A stretch of DNA of 64,000 bases. Origin: Sacculina carcini (Eukaryota > Arthropoda > Thecostraca > Sacculinidae). Below are positions 62,405-64,000 of the stretch, piece after piece. The notes beneath the pieces are model-generated. The model made no database searches, had not been told where the DNA came from, and worked only from the letters and a program-made list of their open reading frames with translations. Position 1 is the stretch's first letter. Every line of letters begins with the position of its first letter. A program made the position numbers and the translations under genes. The stretch lies in NCBI GenBank assembly GCA_916048095.2, contig OU696573.1, positions 986,501 through 1,050,500 of the forward strand, given 5' to 3'.

Positions 62405-63650
62405 ATGTACCCCGTGCTACACTCATCAATACATGAGCAATGCTATCTGTTAGCATGCTACTGTGAACAGTTTCAAGAATATTATCAGTATATTTGATAC
62501 TGGAGTACTGGTGGATTTCCTAGAAGAAATGCTTAAACGCAGATTCTGTGAACAACTTTCTGCATTAGTTGGTTCAGTTTGCTTTTACTTTGTTTTATGC
62601 TAGTCATTTAGGGATATTCCTCAAAAAAGAGAGATAAAAATTCAATGTTTCAAATGAATATCAATCAATTTAATTGATTCAGTTATGCTTTTAAATATGG
62701 ATAAAACTATAAAGCGAAGTTGATGAAAATTTATGTTTAATATTTATTAATCATGTAGGCTATATTTTTATAAATGATTAAATCATTAAGTGTTTTTAGT
62801 TATATGTTGATTTATTTTGTACTGGGTGATTTTCGTGCCAGTTCAATCATGGCTGTATTTTCGGCACTCAATGGCGCACAATAGATGTCGTTTTCTCGGC
62901 TCCCTGCATCTGAGCCTAACCTGTGCTATATGCAGTAACCAATAACAACAACAACAACATCGTTTTCTCGTCTGTGATGACAGTTATCTTTGTTTCCATT
63001 CTCGTAATTTGAGTAGGAGTCATAAAGGCGTGGAAGAGGGATACTATGAGAATGCAGGTTTTAATAAGCATGCGATTGAAATGTGCTCTATATTATACAC
63101 AACTATGTATTGAGTAGCGATTTAATTATGTGTTAATTGCGATTTAATGGTAGTGACATCTGTGGGCAAAAACTTGAATTACAAGTTGGCATTTTTATCC
63201 GCCTATAATTTGGCGCATTTTGTCGATTTTCGCTCTATTTGTCCGTTTTTTCGTAAAACTTGCGATATCCGCCAGTTTCTGTGCACGTGAATTTGTTTTT
63301 CGCTTGTTGGCAGTTATTTGGTTGGGTATCTATTTTCCCAATTGTGTAAAATTTATTATTTTGCTTACTGATTTTCATTACATTTTAATTTATTTCATAC
63401 ACCGTTTAATTCACTGTTGATTTCCACTAAAATCAAGTAATTTTTCCAAAAGTAATTAATCATATTGGTGTACTTAATATATACTAATTTACTCGTTTGG
63501 AAGAGAAATATATTTCAAACGCAAATATTTGTACCAAACCTCAAAGCGACCTTGAAATATAACATACAGTCTGTATGTGTGCTTGTTCACCATACACGGC
63601 TATATGTTTGTATGTCCGTGTGCTCGGCCTCACCGTCAAGCGACTTTCAC
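62030..63650. other. Intergenic sequence right of PACSIN
   Basis: A (TG)n at about 62368-62402 and AT-rich sequence. A CAATAACAACAACAACAACA run at 62938 resembles a SINE tail. No gene recognised. Confidence 0.5.
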
Positions 63651-63657
63651 CTGTACG

Positions 63658-63678
63658 TGACGTCATGTGATGACGTCA
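63658..63678 (+). promoter_or_regulatory. Two perfect CRE sites
   Basis: TGACGTCA occurs at 63658-63665 and again at 63671-63678, the full CREB/ATF palindrome twice within 21 bases. It is placed about 80-100 bases before a plausible ATG. Confidence 0.6.
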
Positions 63679-63758
63679 CTGCTGCGATCTCTCCCGAGAA
63701 TCCAGCGATCTCTCTTATTAGTGCAGTGTTTGTCTGTGTGTGTCGTGTGACGGTTGAA

Positions 63759-63846
63759 ATGCGTTGTGCAAGCAGTTTGTGGTCCAATTTGTTGGTGATT
63801 TCTGCCTGGCTGTTGATTGTATTGATATTTGTCGGTGGAATATCAG
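63759..63846 (+). CDS. Putative first coding exon of a secreted or membrane protein
   Basis: ATG at 63759, then MRCASSLWSNLLVISAW followed by LLIVLIFVGGIS: a short charged start, a hydrophobic core and a small-residue GGIS(G) end, as in a signal peptide or anchor. The exon ends ATATCAG|GTGAGA, a consensus donor, one base into codon 30. The twin CRE sites just upstream support a promoter. The frame is also open upstream to about 63465, so the start is not proved by a stop. The rest of the gene lies outside the window, so its function is unknown. Confidence 0.42.
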
Positions 63847-64000
63847 GTGAGAGATTCATCTACCTTCCTCGCGGCGTGTTGCATGGAGTTTTACCTGAAG
63901 AAACGCGTAATGTTCTTGCGCTTGCGATATCTGTAATCTTTCTGGATTAACTTCATGCATAAAGATGTGAACGACAGGCAACATCTCGGGATTAAACCTA

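Overview
This is eukaryotic, almost certainly metazoan, DNA. Coding exons are short, are separated by introns with GT...AG ends, and make up only a few percent of the window. The rest is saturated with (CA)n/(TG)n microsatellites and old transposon debris: tRNA-derived SINEs, hAT-type miniature elements, fold-back elements and truncated LINE 3' ends. I cannot name the species. The gene content fits a bilaterian, and the repeat landscape suggests an invertebrate, but that is inference.

Two protein genes are secure, both on the + strand. The first (exons 33987-34165 and 35178-35765) encodes a cytochrome b561 domain protein of the CYB561D1/D2 type. All four haem-ligand histidines are present, and only the extreme N-terminus is missing. 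The second (39383-61852, nine coding exons, 531 residues, every splice phase consistent) is a complete PACSIN/syndapin: an N-terminal F-BAR domain, a Q/N/S-rich linker and a C-terminal SH3 domain. A possible third + strand gene starts at the right edge. There, two perfect CRE sites precede an ATG, a signal-peptide-like exon and a consensus donor (63658-63846).

Layout: 1-33.3 kb is a repeat-rich domain with no secure gene, in which the + strand carries CA and GA tracts. 34-35.8 kb is the cytochrome b561 gene. 35.8-38.8 kb is an intergenic interval with a SINE, several CTCF-like cores and a perfect RFX X-box. 38.8-62 kb is PACSIN, where the + strand carries TG and CT tracts. 62-64 kb is mostly unannotated up to the putative new promoter. 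The reversal of strand polarity between about 33 and 39 kb is what transcription-associated asymmetry would give if the left third were transcribed leftward. It is the best hint that a minus-strand gene, with exons I can only guess at, fills the left half.

The most interesting feature is intron architecture. Most acceptors in both genes are immediately preceded by TG repeats, and several donors are immediately followed by CA repeats. Single introns (introns 2 and 7 of PACSIN, and less strictly intron 5) therefore begin with (CA)n and end with (UG)n. The two ends could pair and bring the splice sites together. A similar arrangement has been described in teleost fish introns; here it is seen in a different type of genome. 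The same (TG)n-island-(CA)n pattern recurs in the left 33 kb and may mark undetected exons.
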